From positions 41,140 to 105,139 of the forward strand of contig JAVKOQ010000186.1 of the NCBI GenBank assembly GCA_031835245.1: a DNA stretch of 64,000 nucleotides, written 5' to 3'. Source of the DNA: Balamuthia mandrillaris (taxonomy: Eukaryota > Discosea > Longamoebia > Balamuthiidae). Both the position numbers and the translations under genes were made by a program. Of this stretch, positions 9,850 through 20,659 are shown piece by piece; position 1 is the first letter of the stretch, and every line of letters begins with the position of its first letter. The notes below the pieces were generated by a model. It worked only from the letters and a program-made list of their open reading frames with translations. It searched no databases and was not told the DNA's origin.

Positions 9850-10410
9850 TTATTGTTTGCGCCCGCCGTCATCGCTGCATTTTGCAACTCCTCCGGAGGT
9901 GTTGTTGCCAGGTTCGTCTTGCTTTTGCTCCTCTCCCATCATTTCTTGTCGCTGCTGCTCCGTCAGCCCTTCCAAAGCATAGGCCTTCAGTTTTTTGGCG
10001 TCCTCATAGTCGGGGCAAACCCTGAGGCACTCGTTCAGGTAGCGCAAAGCGAAAGGGCGGTCATCCAACAGCAGCAAGAGGTAGGCTAAACCCACGTAGC
10101 ATTCGGGAGCGTTGCGGTCACACACCAGCCCATTAATGAACGCCGTGGAGGCATCCTTCAGGCTTTGCTTGTCCTCAAAGCCGCTGGCCTGCGCCTTGGC
10201 CAAGAGATCGACCCCTTGCTCGTGGAGCTCCTTGGCTTTGCCTGGCACGCTGACCAGCTGGCGACAGGTAGGGCAGGTCATGCCCGCCTGGAGCCAGCCA
10301 ATGATGCATGGAAGGCAGAAGTGGGTCTTGCAAGCGCAGGAGAGGTGGACAGGGTTACCGGGCGCTTCCAAACAGATCAAACATGTCTTTTCTTCTTCTT
10401 TGTTTTCCAT
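9850..10410 (-). CDS. RING-like zinc finger / TPR protein, copy B
   Basis: Paralogue of the gene at 8270-8830: 186 residues, start MENKEEE at 10410-10408. The finger cysteines are all kept (CLIC...CACK..FCLPC....CPTC). Differences are few and mostly conservative: KTHF for KTSF, LHEQGVDLLA for LQEKGFKLLA, RPFALRY for RPYSLRY, and CPDYED for CPDCED. Similarity extends only about 25 bp upstream and about 20 bp downstream, including the minus-strand AATAAA at 9828-9833. Both copies are intronless and lie head to tail 1580 bp apart. This indicates a recent tandem or RNA-mediated duplication with both copies intact. Function is inferred only from the finger. Confidence 0.85.
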   Translation of the reverse strand: MENKEEEKTCLICLEAPGNPVHLSCACKTHFCLPCIIGWLQAGMTCPTCRQLVSVPGKAKELHEQGVDLLAKAQASGFEDKQSLKDASTAFINGLVCDRNAPECYVGLAYLLLLLDDRPFALRYLNECLRVCPDYEDAKKLKAYALEGLTEQQRQEMMGEEQKQDEPGNNTSGGVAKCSDDGGRKQ

Positions 10411-10879
10411 TCTTGTTTTTCTTTCGGCAAAGAAAAGCCACCGCCAACAGAACAAAAAAAAAACAACCCACCTAACAAAAAATCGCAAATTTGTTCAGAT
10501 AAGAGAAAATTATAAAATTAAATAATCCAAAATGGAAAAATTATAAATAAAATAGATGGTTGCTAGGAATCGGATCTTGTTTCTAGGATACGGCTTAATT
10601 CATTTACTTAGGAGGAGAATTCGAACTTTTCGGTTTTTCCTGCTGGCACGTTTGCGCCTCCTCAATTCAGGACAGGACTTCGCCACGACGCAATGGGAAG
10701 CTCAACGCTTCCTGTATAATGCAATATACACCAGCATTCAGTTTTTCATGTGCACAAACAAAAAGGAGAGAAAGAGAGAGCTCCACAAGGCCATTTACCA
10801 GTTTTTGTTGCTTCTTGTCCAATCCCTTTAGGTTGGTTAGGAAGAGAAAAGTTAGACATGCATGTTTACATTATTATTA
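10411..10879. other. Intergenic, no supported gene
   Basis: AT-rich just above RING copy B (10460-10560), then mixed sequence up to the stop of the sucrase/ferredoxin-like gene. A 91-codon plus-strand open frame at 10556-10831 is Leu/Phe/Arg-rich and has no further support. I see no tRNA or repeat. Confidence 0.5.
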
Positions 10880-11602
10880 TCAAGCAAAGAGCCTCGGTAC
10901 CATTCTGCCACGCCACAACTCTGGAGCAACCTCTGCGTTGCCCTCCACATCGAGCAGCTCCACCAACTTTTTGTTGGCAAAGTTTTAGTTTTAAAAGGTA
11001 AAATGCAACACGAAAAAAATAAATGTAATGGAGAATGGAACCTTTGGCGCGTTTTCTTCGGAGACATAACCGTACCAGTCTCCTTGAGGATACAAAACAA
11101 CAACAGCGGCGTACTTGTGTCCTCCTAAATGGCTGCTCTTTCGTACCTTTATTTTGCGTAACATAAAACAATAAGCAACAAAAAAAAAAAAAAAAACAAA
11201 GAAAACCCAAGATAAACCATACCACAACTTGATTCTCGGTGATGCCTTTGTCAGCCAAAGCTTTTTGCAAAGAGTCAACCACTAACGGTCCTTCTCTTCC
11301 GCATCTCGTGTCCCTTTTTTTAACAAGAGCACATTATAAGTTCAACAAACAATACAAAGAAACAAAAAAAAAATAGAAAACAAACCTGTTTGCGTGGCAA
11401 CAAACCAAAAACATGTGCTGAGGCTCAAAAGAGATATGTTTAACTCTGAAAAGTAGAAATGGTGAGTTGCAAACACATAAAGAAATTTAAAAAAAAAAAA
11501 AGATATCGTCGAGTGAGTGCACCTTTCGCAGACCTTATTGCCCACGAAATGGTCCTCTACTATACTCTGTTTGTCTCCACCAAAGTAATAGAAAATTAAA
11601 AA

Positions 11603-11641
<39 letters not shown>

Positions 11642-11662
11642 CGATACGATACGAGATGAGAC

Positions 11663-11702
<40 letters not shown>

Positions 11703-12490
11703 GAGAGCGAGAGAGCGAGACCTCCAAATCACGTTCAGTTACACCAACGTAACGAATCCTCTCAGGAAAGACGAGAAGATCAACGGTAGCTTCAGAAGAG
11801 GAAGAGGCTTCAGAGGAGATGGGAGCTTCATCGCAGTTCGTAACTATAGTCTTTTTCTGGATTTGGTCCTTTCTGGATTTGACGAGAGCGCCCAACTTAT
11901 TCGCAAAGGATGAGGCTAAACGCACGAAAATGAGTTAAGTAGCAGAAGCAGAGGAAGCAGCAGCAGCAAGCGGGGAGGAAGAAGAAGAAGAAGAAGAACA
12001 AGAAGGAGAAGAAGAACAAGAAGGAAGGGAACAAACTGTCAGAAGATATTTTAGCTGGCCAATACTTCGCAAATATTAAAACAGTATTTTTGAGAAAAGA
12101 AAGACAAGAGTGAGAACGAGAACGAGAGAGCGAGAGAGAGAGAGCGAGAGAGAGAGAGAGAGAGAGGTGAGAGAGAGACAGAGAGAAGAAAGGACTCACA
12201 TCAGGGCTCTGGCCGGTACAAATCAGAACGTGACGCTCGTACAGACCAACCGTGGCCAACAAGGAAGGGTTGAACGGGCCACAGCCCCCTTCAGCCGCTG
12301 TTTTACCACATTCACACGTTTCCTCCTTCTCGGCGGTGCTATGGAAGGCCACCACCTCCCTCTCTTCTTCTGCTCTCTGGCTGCTGTGCCTTTGCTTCTT
12401 GTGGGTGTAGTAGATGTGCAGCGCGATGGCAAAGCTTCCTGCCAACAAAAGGCCTTGGACTTTATCTCGTTCGGACCAAGTTTTAAACAT
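10880..12490 (-). CDS. Sucrase/ferredoxin-like (AIM32-type thioredoxin-like) protein with membrane anchor
   Basis: Suc_Fer-like proteins are thioredoxin-like [2Fe-2S] ferredoxins; yeast AIM32 is mitochondrial. Start ATG 12490-12488 (MFKTWSERDKV). An N-terminal hydrophobic helix LLLAGSFAIALHIYY and a short CECGK...GGC cluster precede the domain. The joined reading is ERHVLICTGQSPD|YWPAKISSD|TSSFANKL...VTERDLE|SIVEDHFVGNKVCER|VKHISF...FLVCCHANR|DTRCGREGPLVVDSL. It continues ENQVV|VRKSSHLGGHKYAA...GDWYGYV...|LVELLDVEGNAE...RLFA-stop. Family hallmarks are CTG...W, the HANRDxRCG block and HLGGHKYA. Eight exons join in phase, including a tiny one of about 28 nt. The Cys/His pattern for iron-sulfur ligands is kept. 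The membrane anchor makes localisation to an organelle membrane plausible, though I cannot say which. Confidence 0.85.
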
Positions 12491-12748
12491 CTCGTTTGTT
12501 GTCCACCGACGAGGCGATCTCTTTCTTGTGCTTCCTTCTCTTTTCTTTTTTTGTTGAAGACTGGCGAAAGAACTGCTCCTGGAGGTGACGTCATATATCA
12601 CTGCCACACAAAGGGAGCTCTTGTGACGTCATCCCGGAAAAGACGATTCCGTGATGAGCAAATGTTGTCTAAAAGCATTACAATGGTTTTTTTTTTGATA
12701 CAAGAGACAGAGAAGAGGAGGAAACGAAAGAAGAAGAAAGGAAGGGTG

Positions 12749-14634
12749 TTAAGAACAGTTGCTAACTTGCAGGGTTGGTGTTGGTGGAAGCGGTTTGTTG
12801 GGTCGAACAACGACGGAGCCTGAGCGTTTGTTGCGGGCGGGGTCTCGGGCTGACACCATTATCGAGGTTCGGCGCAGGAGAGGTGGGGCCTCCGCTGCTC
12901 TTTGTGATTCCGCTGGCAAAGAGAACAATAAGAGGAAAGAAGCAAACGAAAGAAAAGAGAGACAGAGAAAGAAGGAAGGGAGAAGAGAGCAGAAAGAAGC
13001 AAGAAGAATGCACAGTGCAACATATGGCGCCAGACGAACGAGGGAAGAATATAGAACTAAGAAAGAATACAGCAAACGATGCAAGAAGAATGGCGTACCA
13101 AGTTCTTTTTTCAAGTCAGAGGCAGAGTTGGATCGCTTCAAGTTCTTTTGTATGACGGCCTGTCCGGTCTCTGGGTCCACCCTCACGCTCAGCTGATACA
13201 ACGGGTTGGTTCGTTTGTTGACCCGTTCTTCCTCCTCTTCAGCGGAGCGAGCGGACGGGTTCACCGTCTGAAACTTTTTCTTGCTTCCTTTTCTCGTTTT
13301 CTTTTTGTTGTTGAGGTTGAGAGGGGATACCTCTTTCTCGCGACTTCCCTTTCGTTCTTTTCTGCCGGTTGACTTTTTGTCGAGAGTGAGAGGCGGAGGT
13401 TCGGCGGCTAAGAGGGGATGTTGGTAGGAGTGGCTTCGAGGAGAGGAGGTGCCCCGTGGCGTCTTTGCCAGGCGTCGCTTTATGGAAGCCTTCTTCTCTC
13501 CTTTTAGTCCTCTCTATAGATTGATGTAATGCATTACAAGTTAAAACACAGAAACGATACATGAAAGCAATAAGAAAGACAGAAAGAAAGAAACGACAAG
13601 AAAGAAAGAAAGACCACAAACCTGACGAGGCTCAACCTTCAACGAAAGCTGATACAATTCCTTGTCCGAAGAAACGATGTGTCTCTGCTCCTCTTTGCCA
13701 TCGTCGATGCTCAAGAAAGCTTGCAACTCTCGAATCGGCTCAAAACGACCTTCAAAAGAAGGTTGTTGAGACTTGATCAAGTTCTGAAGTATCTTTGTCA
13801 CAAGTTCCATTTTCATAAAGTTGATTCTTTGTTCTTCCTCCTCTTCTTCTTTCGCTTTTGTTCCTTCATCTCGTTTTTCTTTCACTGTCGCTTTTATTGC
13901 CTCTCTTTTTTCCGTTTCCGTTTCGTTGTTGTTTTCTTCTTCGTTCTCGTTTCGGCGTTTGATGAAGGTTTCGTTTTCGTCGATGAAGATGAGGTCGGAG
14001 AGGTAGGCGCCCAGGAAGGGAATAAGCGGAGGTTCACAGGACTGTAGGAACTTGCGATACTTTTCAAAGTTGCCCTCTGGGCTGAAAAAGTCTTGAATGA
14101 TGGCTAACCCAGCCATGTCCTCCGATGCTAACGTCTAGTTTAAGTTTGTTGTGCAATGAGTTGGTATATATGTGCAACAGTAAAGTGAAAAGAAGAAGGA
14201 GGAAAACAAAAGAGAACAGAGAGAAACAGCAAGAGAGAGAGAGAGAGAGAGAGAAGGTATGAGAAAAAGATGCTAACCTGCCACGTTCGATGAATCCGTT
14301 CAATGCCAGCAGCACTAAGGACGCTGTTGATAATCATCATGCCCTGAAAGTTTTGCAACTTTTGAAACTCCATGCCGATGCGAATGACTTGAGACAAGCA
14401 GGCGGCTCGCTCCAAAATGTCTTCTCTCTGCATGATTTGCGTTTGCATCCAGTAACTCAACATGTTGAAGCGTTTGATGAGAGTGAGAATGGTGGGAGAG
14501 TTTTTGGAGGCCGTCTTTGTCTTTGTCCATCCGCTGTTGAAGAACTCGGAGCGTGATATAGAAGAGAATAATATAGAGTCCTTTTTTTTAATAGAAAAGT
14601 ACAAACAAAGACTGGAGTTAAAACAAAACGAACA

Positions 14635-14669
<35 letters not shown>

Positions 14670-15032
14670 TAACTCAAACAAAACCTTGATGGTAAGCTGC
14701 TGAGCAAACTGCTCCGGGGTGAATGACATGATATCTATGTTTGAAATGTCGATGGACTCCTCCATTCGTCTCGTTGTTTCTTCCTCTTTCGCCTTCTCTT
14801 CTTGTTCCATTTTTTCTTTCAAAGCATCCTGTTGAGTTAAAACAAAAAAACAAGGTGAGCAGAAGGAAGAAAGAAAGGAGAAAGAAGAAGGAAGAGAGAA
14901 GAAGCATCGAGAAGATAGCACAGAAACAAAAAAGAAAGGAGGATGAAATGGAGCATCAGCGATGATAAAGTAATCATAACAGTACATTAAAAATGTACTT
15001 CATGTAATACATGCATTTAACCCATCATTTGC

Positions 15033-15075
<43 letters not shown>

Positions 15076-16092
15076 CGAGATTAGCAAAAATGGAGAGAAC
15101 GTACTCGTAGCTTTTTGATCGCCTCCAACACAACTTCACCGCTCCGGTCAGGTGGCTTCAAAGTGCCACTCCAATGTTCGACCATCGGCAAGAGCTTCGC
15201 CTTCCGCAAAAAGTCCTCCGGGAACCACTTCAGCCAGCTCTCCAACAGCCTCAGCACCCTGTTCTGCCGGGCCGCGTCCTCCTTGGCTCGCGCCTCGTTG
15301 AACACGTCCACAAGGTCCAACAGCAGCTCCTCGCTCGTTGTGAAGATGGGGTGAGTCAACAGGAAGACCTTGGCGGAGGAAACGGCTTCGCCTGCTTCTT
15401 CCGTCCATGGCTCGTCGTCCAATGCAGAAGAAGAAGAAGAAGAAGAAGAAGAAGAAGAACAAGAACAAGAAGAAGAAGAAGAGAGTATGTGGTTTAACAG
15501 AGCAGAAGGAGTGCCTGAGATGATCGTTTTGCGGCCGTTGTTGTGTGCGTCTACATTATATTCGACGTTATTTTCAAAGAGATAAGCAGAAGACGAAGAA
15601 GAAGTAAGAGAAGAAGAGGAAGAAGTTGTGTTGCTTTTGTGCTTATTACTATTCTTGTCCTCGTCGGTTGTTGTTCTTGATTTTTGGTGGTGCTGCTGTT
15701 GTTGCTGTGGAGTGGGGGAGGTCACTGGCGTGAGCTGACCGCTGGCTCGAAACCAGGGGTCGTCTGCCTCGCCATCTTCTTCTTCTTCTTGTTCCTCTTC
15801 TGCTTTTTTCGTTTTTGGCTTTTCGAAAATAAATATAGAAAAATAAAATAAAACAACACATAAAGGAAGGAAAGAGGGGGATATGCACCAGAGAGAGTTT
15901 TGGGATGGCTAACCCAGAAGTCTCCTCGTCGCTCTCCTCGTGCCTCTCAAAGTCGTTCTCCTCCTCGTCCGAGTCCAATTCCCCCGTCCAATCCCCGGTA
16001 CCATCCGTTCCGTCGTTGCCTCCGCTCTCCGCCAGACTTCGCGGCTGAGCCTCGCTTCCTTCCGCAGTGGTGGTAGGGGTGGTCGAAGACAT
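12749..16092 (-). CDS. Ras guanine-nucleotide exchange factor (RasGEF)
   Basis: Activates Ras-family GTPases by releasing GDP. Start ATG 16092-16090. The N-terminal acidic and Gln/Ser-rich region is followed by a RasGEF-N block (VFLLTHPIFTTSEELLLDL...VLRLLESWLKWFPEDF). The CDC25 catalytic domain then reads MSFTPEQFAQQLTI, FFNSGWTKTKTASKNSPTI, FNMLSYWMQTQI, RIGMEFQKLQNFQGMMII and PPLIPFLGAYLSDLIFIDE, ending INFMKMELVTKILQ. The C-terminal tail is basic and Pro-rich (PNKPLPPTPTL), a possible SH3 ligand. Exon joins KLR|DALKEK, TWQ|TLASED, PRQ|RGLKGE and KKEL|AESQRA are in phase. A charged insertion (Asn/Glu/Lys-rich) lies inside the catalytic domain after FIDENETF. Several introns carry GA runs (CT on the sense strand). 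Confidence 0.9.
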
Positions 16093-16506
16093 GTCTTAGC
16101 CTTTATACCAAGTCCGTTCCCCTCTTTCTCTTCCCTTGGCCAGAACAGTAGGCTGTATCTTCTTGCGACCAGAAAAAGTGCTAAAAACAAACATGTTAAT
16201 TGCGTTACATTTATATATTGCTTTAATTAATGAAGTAAATGTTGTGCACATGTTGTGCACATTTACAGCACTATTTGACCTTCATCCATTGTCTCTGTTT
16301 CGAAAATATCACAATAAATTCTCAAAATTCGAAAATTAATGCGACGATAATCAGTTCATAAAAATAATCCAAAAAAATTACATAGTATTGTGGACATTTT
16401 AAAATATCAAATAGTTATTAGAAAATGAAAATATATTACGATATTTTATACACAAAAAAATATAAAGAAAATAATTAAAATTTAAGATAAAGAGAAGAAA
16501 AGAGAG
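16093..16506. promoter_or_regulatory. Divergent AT-rich promoter region, RasGEF / EF-hand
   Basis: About 414 bp separate two divergent start codons. The stretch 16340-16500 is strongly AT-rich. Near 16239-16262 an 11-bp element (ATGTTGTGCAC) is directly repeated. I see no coding sequence. A promoter role is inferred from position. Confidence 0.5.
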
Positions 16507-17288
16507 ATGGAAGGGTCCACCACCACCGCCACCACAACGCAAGAAGCGACGGAGGTCATGAAGTCCGCTCCCTCCATCAAGGCCCTGTTGACCGCGGAGG
16601 GGGACGCCACCGAGGAGTACATCGCCATCGTCAGCGACGTCTTCCGCCGCTTCGACCTCGACAAGGACCAGCTGCTGAGCTTCGAGGAGTTCAACCGCAT
16701 GCTGGCGGCCGGCGGGGAGGAGCCGACGGACAAGGAGACCTTCGAGGAGATCGCGGAGGTGTTTGATGACGAGTGGACGGCACAAGGGGGCAAGGGAGTG
16801 TCCATGAAAGGACTGTTGGAGATGAGCATCACTTCCATGCTCGCTGTATGTTTGTTTCTCTTCTATTTTTATTTTTTGTTTGTTTCATGTTTTCTTTTTT
16901 TTTTCTTTTTTCTTTTCTTTTTTTCTTTTCTTTTTCTTTTTCTTTCTTCTTTTTTTTTTTCATTTCTTTCTTTTTTTTTTCTTTTTTTTTTTCCCCTCAC
17001 ACTCTTCACCGTAATGAGTAGGAGCCAGAAGGAGAACGCCGCCAACTGCTGAAGCTTGGGTACAACATTCCGGAAGCGGCCTTCCCAGCGGGACCTTCCA
17101 AAGAGGAGAAAGAGCTGGACGAGTTTCTGGACGAGACGGACCTCAAAGTCATGAGCTTGAACAAAGGGGACCTTCCTCCCATCCTGCAGGAGACGCTCGA
17201 TTCTTCTGCTTCTTCTTCTGCCGCTCCTCATGATGCTGGCAAGAAGGAAGACGAAGAAGGTGCCGCTAGCGAAGAAAAGAAAGAATAA
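16507..17288 (+). CDS. EF-hand calcium-binding protein
   Basis: Two exons, 16507-16845 and 17022-17288, joined in phase 0 (MLA|EPEGER), give 201 residues. Near residue 50 a canonical EF loop reads DLDKDQLLSFEE, with D at loop positions 1, 3 and 5 and E at 12, preceded by the helix VSDVFRRF. A second, weaker helical pair follows (FEEIAEVFDDEW...KGVSMKGLLEMSI) without a full loop. The C-terminal half is helical and acidic, ending in a Ser/Ala/Glu-rich tail. Intron 1 is almost pure T with C. It is transcribed away from the RasGEF gene and followed closely by the kelch gene. The calcium-sensor role is inferred from one good hand; no specific target is visible. Confidence 0.82.
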
Positions 17289-17377
17289 ACCAAGTATTGC
17301 CCCGTCAAAAGAGGAGAGAGAGGAGAGGCAGAGAGCTGTTGAATTGTAAAATTAATTGCTTGCGTTATTATTAATCG

Positions 17378-17385
17378 TATATAAG
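17378..17385 (+). promoter_or_regulatory. TATA-box-like element of the kelch gene
   Basis: TATATAAG lies 30 bp upstream of the kelch-protein start codon, in an otherwise short (126 bp) intergenic space. Spacing to the ATG implies a very short 5' leader if it is used. Confidence 0.45.
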
Positions 17386-17414
17386 AGGGCGGAAGAACAA
17401 AGCCACACGGAACG

Positions 17415-17709
17415 ATGAGTGCAAGCGGGTGCTTCGCTTTGTTGTTGGTGCTGGTGGTGCTGGCCGGCTCTGTGGAGACGCGCGCTCAATTCCTGGATCC
17501 ACAGTTTGGCTGGGCAACGGGGGTGGACTCCAGCTATGTAGATTGGCACCTATCCTTGTTCGTTACGTATAGGAGCTTTCTGATCTTTAGCGCAGGCAAT
17601 GCCTACGACCAGTCGACCTATCTGTACATTTACGACACTAGTGCGTTTTTATCTCCCTTCTTCTATGTACATCTTCCTATCAGTTCATTGCTCATTCTCT
17701 CTTTTGTTT

Positions 17710-17755
<46 letters not shown>

Positions 17756-19365
17756 GTTTTGCTTACAGGAAGTGTTGGTGCGCCCCCAACCGTTCGCAAT
17801 TATGCCTTTCCCAACGCCGCCAACAGAAGCATGACCGTCCTCAACGACCAACTTTACATATGGGGAGGCCAAAACGCCTATACCAGCAGCAGCAGCAGCG
17901 TCTACGTGGTGCCTCTCTCTCCCACTTATGGCTTCCCCCTCACTTCCTACGACTATGATACCATCACCCCCGATGCCTTTTTTCTCGAGTCGCCAGAGGC
18001 CCACGTGATGGCTGCATGGCCTGAGGCTCAAAGGCTGTACTTTTATGGTGGCTTCACCTCCTCCGTCGCCTCTTCCATCGGGGCTGCCGTTCCCTTGTTT
18101 CGTCTCTCGTTGGCATCAGAGGAAGAGAAGAGTCGGGGCTGGCAGCCGGTGTCGAGCGCACAGAGCTACGGGCCGCCTGCCTTGAAGCACCATTCGGGAT
18201 GCGTGAGAAGGACGAGGGAGGGAACCCTGCTGTGGTATATCTTTGGAGGAGCGGTTTGGAGCGTGGAGAATTTGATGCAAACCCCCTTGGATGACCTTTG
18301 GGTGCTTAACTTTGGTTTGTCTTGCTTCTGTATTGCCTCCATGTGTTTTCTCTTGCTTATACTTTATTTGAACATCCGAACAGCCACAGAAACTTGGACT
18401 CAGGTCTTTAAGACAGGAGCGGAGACGGCTTGGCCGGCGGCAAGGCACATGCACGCCGCTGTCACATCACCGGATAACCTCCACATGTTCGTTCATGGAG
18501 GGAGAGATGTGTCCCAGACGTTTGGCGACCTTTGGGGTTTCGACTTTGGTATTGTTCCTCTTGTCTCCTGGTTTCATTTCTCTGCTGTTCTAACCGATGT
18601 TGTGTGGCTATGGTTTTTCTGCTTATTACTAGACACCGAATCGTGGACATATATCTCTCAAGCTTACTATACTTATGGCCATCACCTAGCGGCCACCATC
18701 CAGGAGCCTTATATGGGTTTCTCTTTCGTTCAACTTCACTTGTTTTATCCGGATGCCTCGCCTGCTGCGATTTATAGTTCAAGTAATACTTTCTTCACTT
18801 TTTTTAATTCTTCTCCGTCAATGTTTGATGCTGTTGTTGTTCTTCTTCTACTTCTTTAGCGTAGTTTTTGTTTCCTCATTTCTGCATCTACTTCTTTGTG
18901 CTGTTCGTCTTTTTCTTTTTTACTTTCTCTTTTCTTCTTCTCCTACTTCTGTAATGCTGATTCCGAAAACAAAACGTAATACACAACGACACAGGTGGTG
19001 TGACAACATACAGTTGTGATGATGCGGTTGTTACCCCAGAGGACGACTGCAACAACAACGGTCTTGGTGATTTTTGTGAGATAAACATGTATCTCTCTGG
19101 CAGCGATTGCAACTACAACGACATTCTCGATGCTTGCGAACTGGACCCAACCTCCACGGATTGCGACCACAACGGCATGCTGGATGAGTGCCAACCATTT
19201 CAAGTGATTTGTTCGAGAGGGGGATCGGATTCGAGGGAAGTGGAAGACAGCTCGTTGAAACCTCTGTTGATAATTGTGTTTGCGGTTTGTATCAGCGTAT
19301 TTGGGTTGGCCGCTGCAGTTATCGGTGGCTTCATTCTATGGGCTCAGTTGCGTCCCTCAGCCTAA
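17415..19365 (+). CDS. Kelch-repeat type I membrane protein with Cys/Asp-rich stalk
   Basis: Signal peptide (CFALLLVLVVLAG) at the N-terminus. Kelch-type blades follow: LNDQLYIWGGQN, AQRLYFYGGF, TLLWYIFGGAV...DDLWVLNF, TETWTQV...HMHAAV..DNLHMFVHGGR, and FGDLWGFDF|DTESWTY. After the propeller, the last exon encodes three short Asp/Asn/Cys units (DDCNNNGLGDFCE, DCNYNDILDACEL, DCDHNGMLDECQ). These resemble calcium-binding loops of dockerin or thrombospondin type 3 repeats. One C-terminal transmembrane helix (LLIIVFAVCISVFGLAA...) and a short cytoplasmic tail end the protein. Five exons; introns are 17641-17768, about 18315-18383, 18549-18632 and 18785-18992, all in phase. Likely cell-surface, with adhesion or ligand binding plausible. 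No close named orthologue is recognised. Confidence 0.8.
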
Positions 19366-19401
19366 CATCGATGAGGTGATATGTAAAGTTACATAAACGT
19401 T

Positions 19402-19407
19402 AATAAA
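19402..19407 (+). promoter_or_regulatory. Polyadenylation signal AATAAA of the kelch gene
   Basis: AATAAA lies 36 bp downstream of the stop codon, in the expected place for 3' processing. The 3' UTR would be short, as seems usual in this window. Confidence 0.5.
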
Positions 19408-19482
19408 AAACTGGTTAGGTTTGTGGCAGCGAAGGGGGGGTGACGCGACTTTCTGCGAAACAGCAATGGGAATGGAGTAATG

Positions 19483-19743
19483 CTATGCAATTGTGGAGAG
19501 GTGATTGCCGCAGAAAGCATGAAGAGGGGGGTTGAGGAGAAACGAAAAAGAGAGCGCAAACCGGCTTATGCACGTTAGCACCTCGATGGCGGCATTGTCT
19601 ATGGGGAACATCCACTCCATCATCATGGAATGCACCGCCCAATTGTAACATTCTATCAGAACTCCAACTCGTATTTCTCCTGTCATCAGTTTGAGTTCTT
19701 CTTGTGACCAAAGAAGAGACGCTTCACTCCACAGTTGCCGCAT
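19483..19743 (-). CDS. Weak open reading frame, possible small protein
   Basis: An 86-codon frame from ATG 19743-19741, with no recognised domain. Upstream the frame stays open to about 19821 without an ATG. The composition is protein-like (LKLMTGEIRVGVLIECYNWAVHSMM) with a hydrophobic end. It fills the only sizeable gap between the kelch gene and the secreted-protein gene. It could be real, an exon of something larger, or chance. Confidence 0.25.
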   Translation of the reverse strand: MRQLWSEASLLWSQEELKLMTGEIRVGVLIECYNWAVHSMMMEWMFPIDNAAIEVLTCISRFALSFSFLLNPPLHAFCGNHLSTIA

Positions 19744-19876
19744 GACGCATAGGACAAGAGAGGGAGCTTGCAGTTTCCAGTTTAGTTCCTCCTCGTTGCG
19801 TCTTCTAACTACCCGCACCAAACTCTCAAAAAAGACTGTAACAACGTTTCTCTAGAAAAAAATAAACTGAGTTCGT

Positions 19877-20659
19877 TTAGAACAAGCTAAATAAAGGCGA
19901 AGTGACTCTGGAGGTGGCACTGTCGGACCCAGCCTCCCACTCCAGCTCTTCCACATAGACCTTCAAAGCGGGCTGCACCCCGGTTCCGCCGAGGGCCGCG
20001 CCGGTGTAGCCGTACACGTACACAAAGGCCACCTTCTGCTCTCCTGGGCCTTGAACGGTCTCTTCCAAAACCATGTCGCTGCTGCCGCTGTCATCTTCCT
20101 GAGGCCCTCCAGTGTAAAGGGTGAAGGTGAAATCGCTGCCCTCCTCAGAGTACCCCAAACCAATCCTGTAGGTTCGTTGGCTCGAGTCGTCCAGCTCGAC
20201 GGTGTCGGTGGAGTTGGTGATGTACAAGTAATTTTCGTGGTAAGGAGTGTCTCCACCGTGAAGCTCCACTATCATGCCACCATATGGGGGAGGCTCATCT
20301 GCAGGCAAGGCCAATGCGCTCCAGCCCGTGTATTGGACGTGCTTTTCAGTGCTCTCATAGCCCTTGAAGACGAGCCAGCCGCGAGGCAGGTAGCCCTCAG
20401 GAAAGGCGTTGAACTCCTTGATCTTGCCCAGCTCGGTGACGTTCACGGTGAAGGAAGAGCATGGCACGGAGCCCACCACGCGCTCGCCAAACGGCACCTC
20501 GGCCCACTCCTCCCCATCGATGGTGAAGGTCAGGGAGTCATGGACGGTGGAGGTGAAGGCGTTGAACAGGGAGAGCTCGCAGTGTTCGTGGGCCGAGGTG
20601 AGGGACACCGCCAGGCAGAGGAAGGAAAGGAGGGCCAGTGCTGCAAAGGAGCGATGCAT
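19877..20659 (-). CDS. Secreted protein of unknown function
   Basis: Single exon, 260 residues, ATG 20659-20657. It has a clear signal peptide (MHRSFAALALLSFLCLAV, cleavage likely after TSA). The mature part is rich in beta-forming residues and aromatic/Gly motifs (GWLVFKGYESTEKHVQYTGW, GLGYSEEGSDFTFTLYTGG). Only about two cysteines remain after the signal. It has potential N-glycosylation sites (NVT, NST) and no C-terminal membrane helix. I do not recognise the family; a jelly-roll or lectin-like fold is only a suspicion from composition. Confidence 0.78.
   Translation of the reverse strand: MHRSFAALALLSFLCLAVSLTSAHEHCELSLFNAFTSTVHDSLTFTIDGEEWAEVPFGERVVGSVPCSSFTVNVTELGKIKEFNAFPEGYLPRGWLVFKGYESTEKHVQYTGWSALALPADEPPPYGGMIVELHGGDTPYHENYLYITNSTDTVELDDSSQRTYRIGLGYSEEGSDFTFTLYTGGPQEDDSGSSDMVLEETVQGPGEQKVAFVYVYGYTGAALGGTGVQPALKVYVEELEWEAGSDSATSRVTSPLFSLF

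Noticed and set aside
10556-10831. 91-codon plus-strand frame (Leu/Phe/Arg-rich)
   Set aside because: No domain, no partner exons, and lies in the 3' flank of the minus-strand sucrase/ferredoxin-like gene; composition is that of chance sequence.
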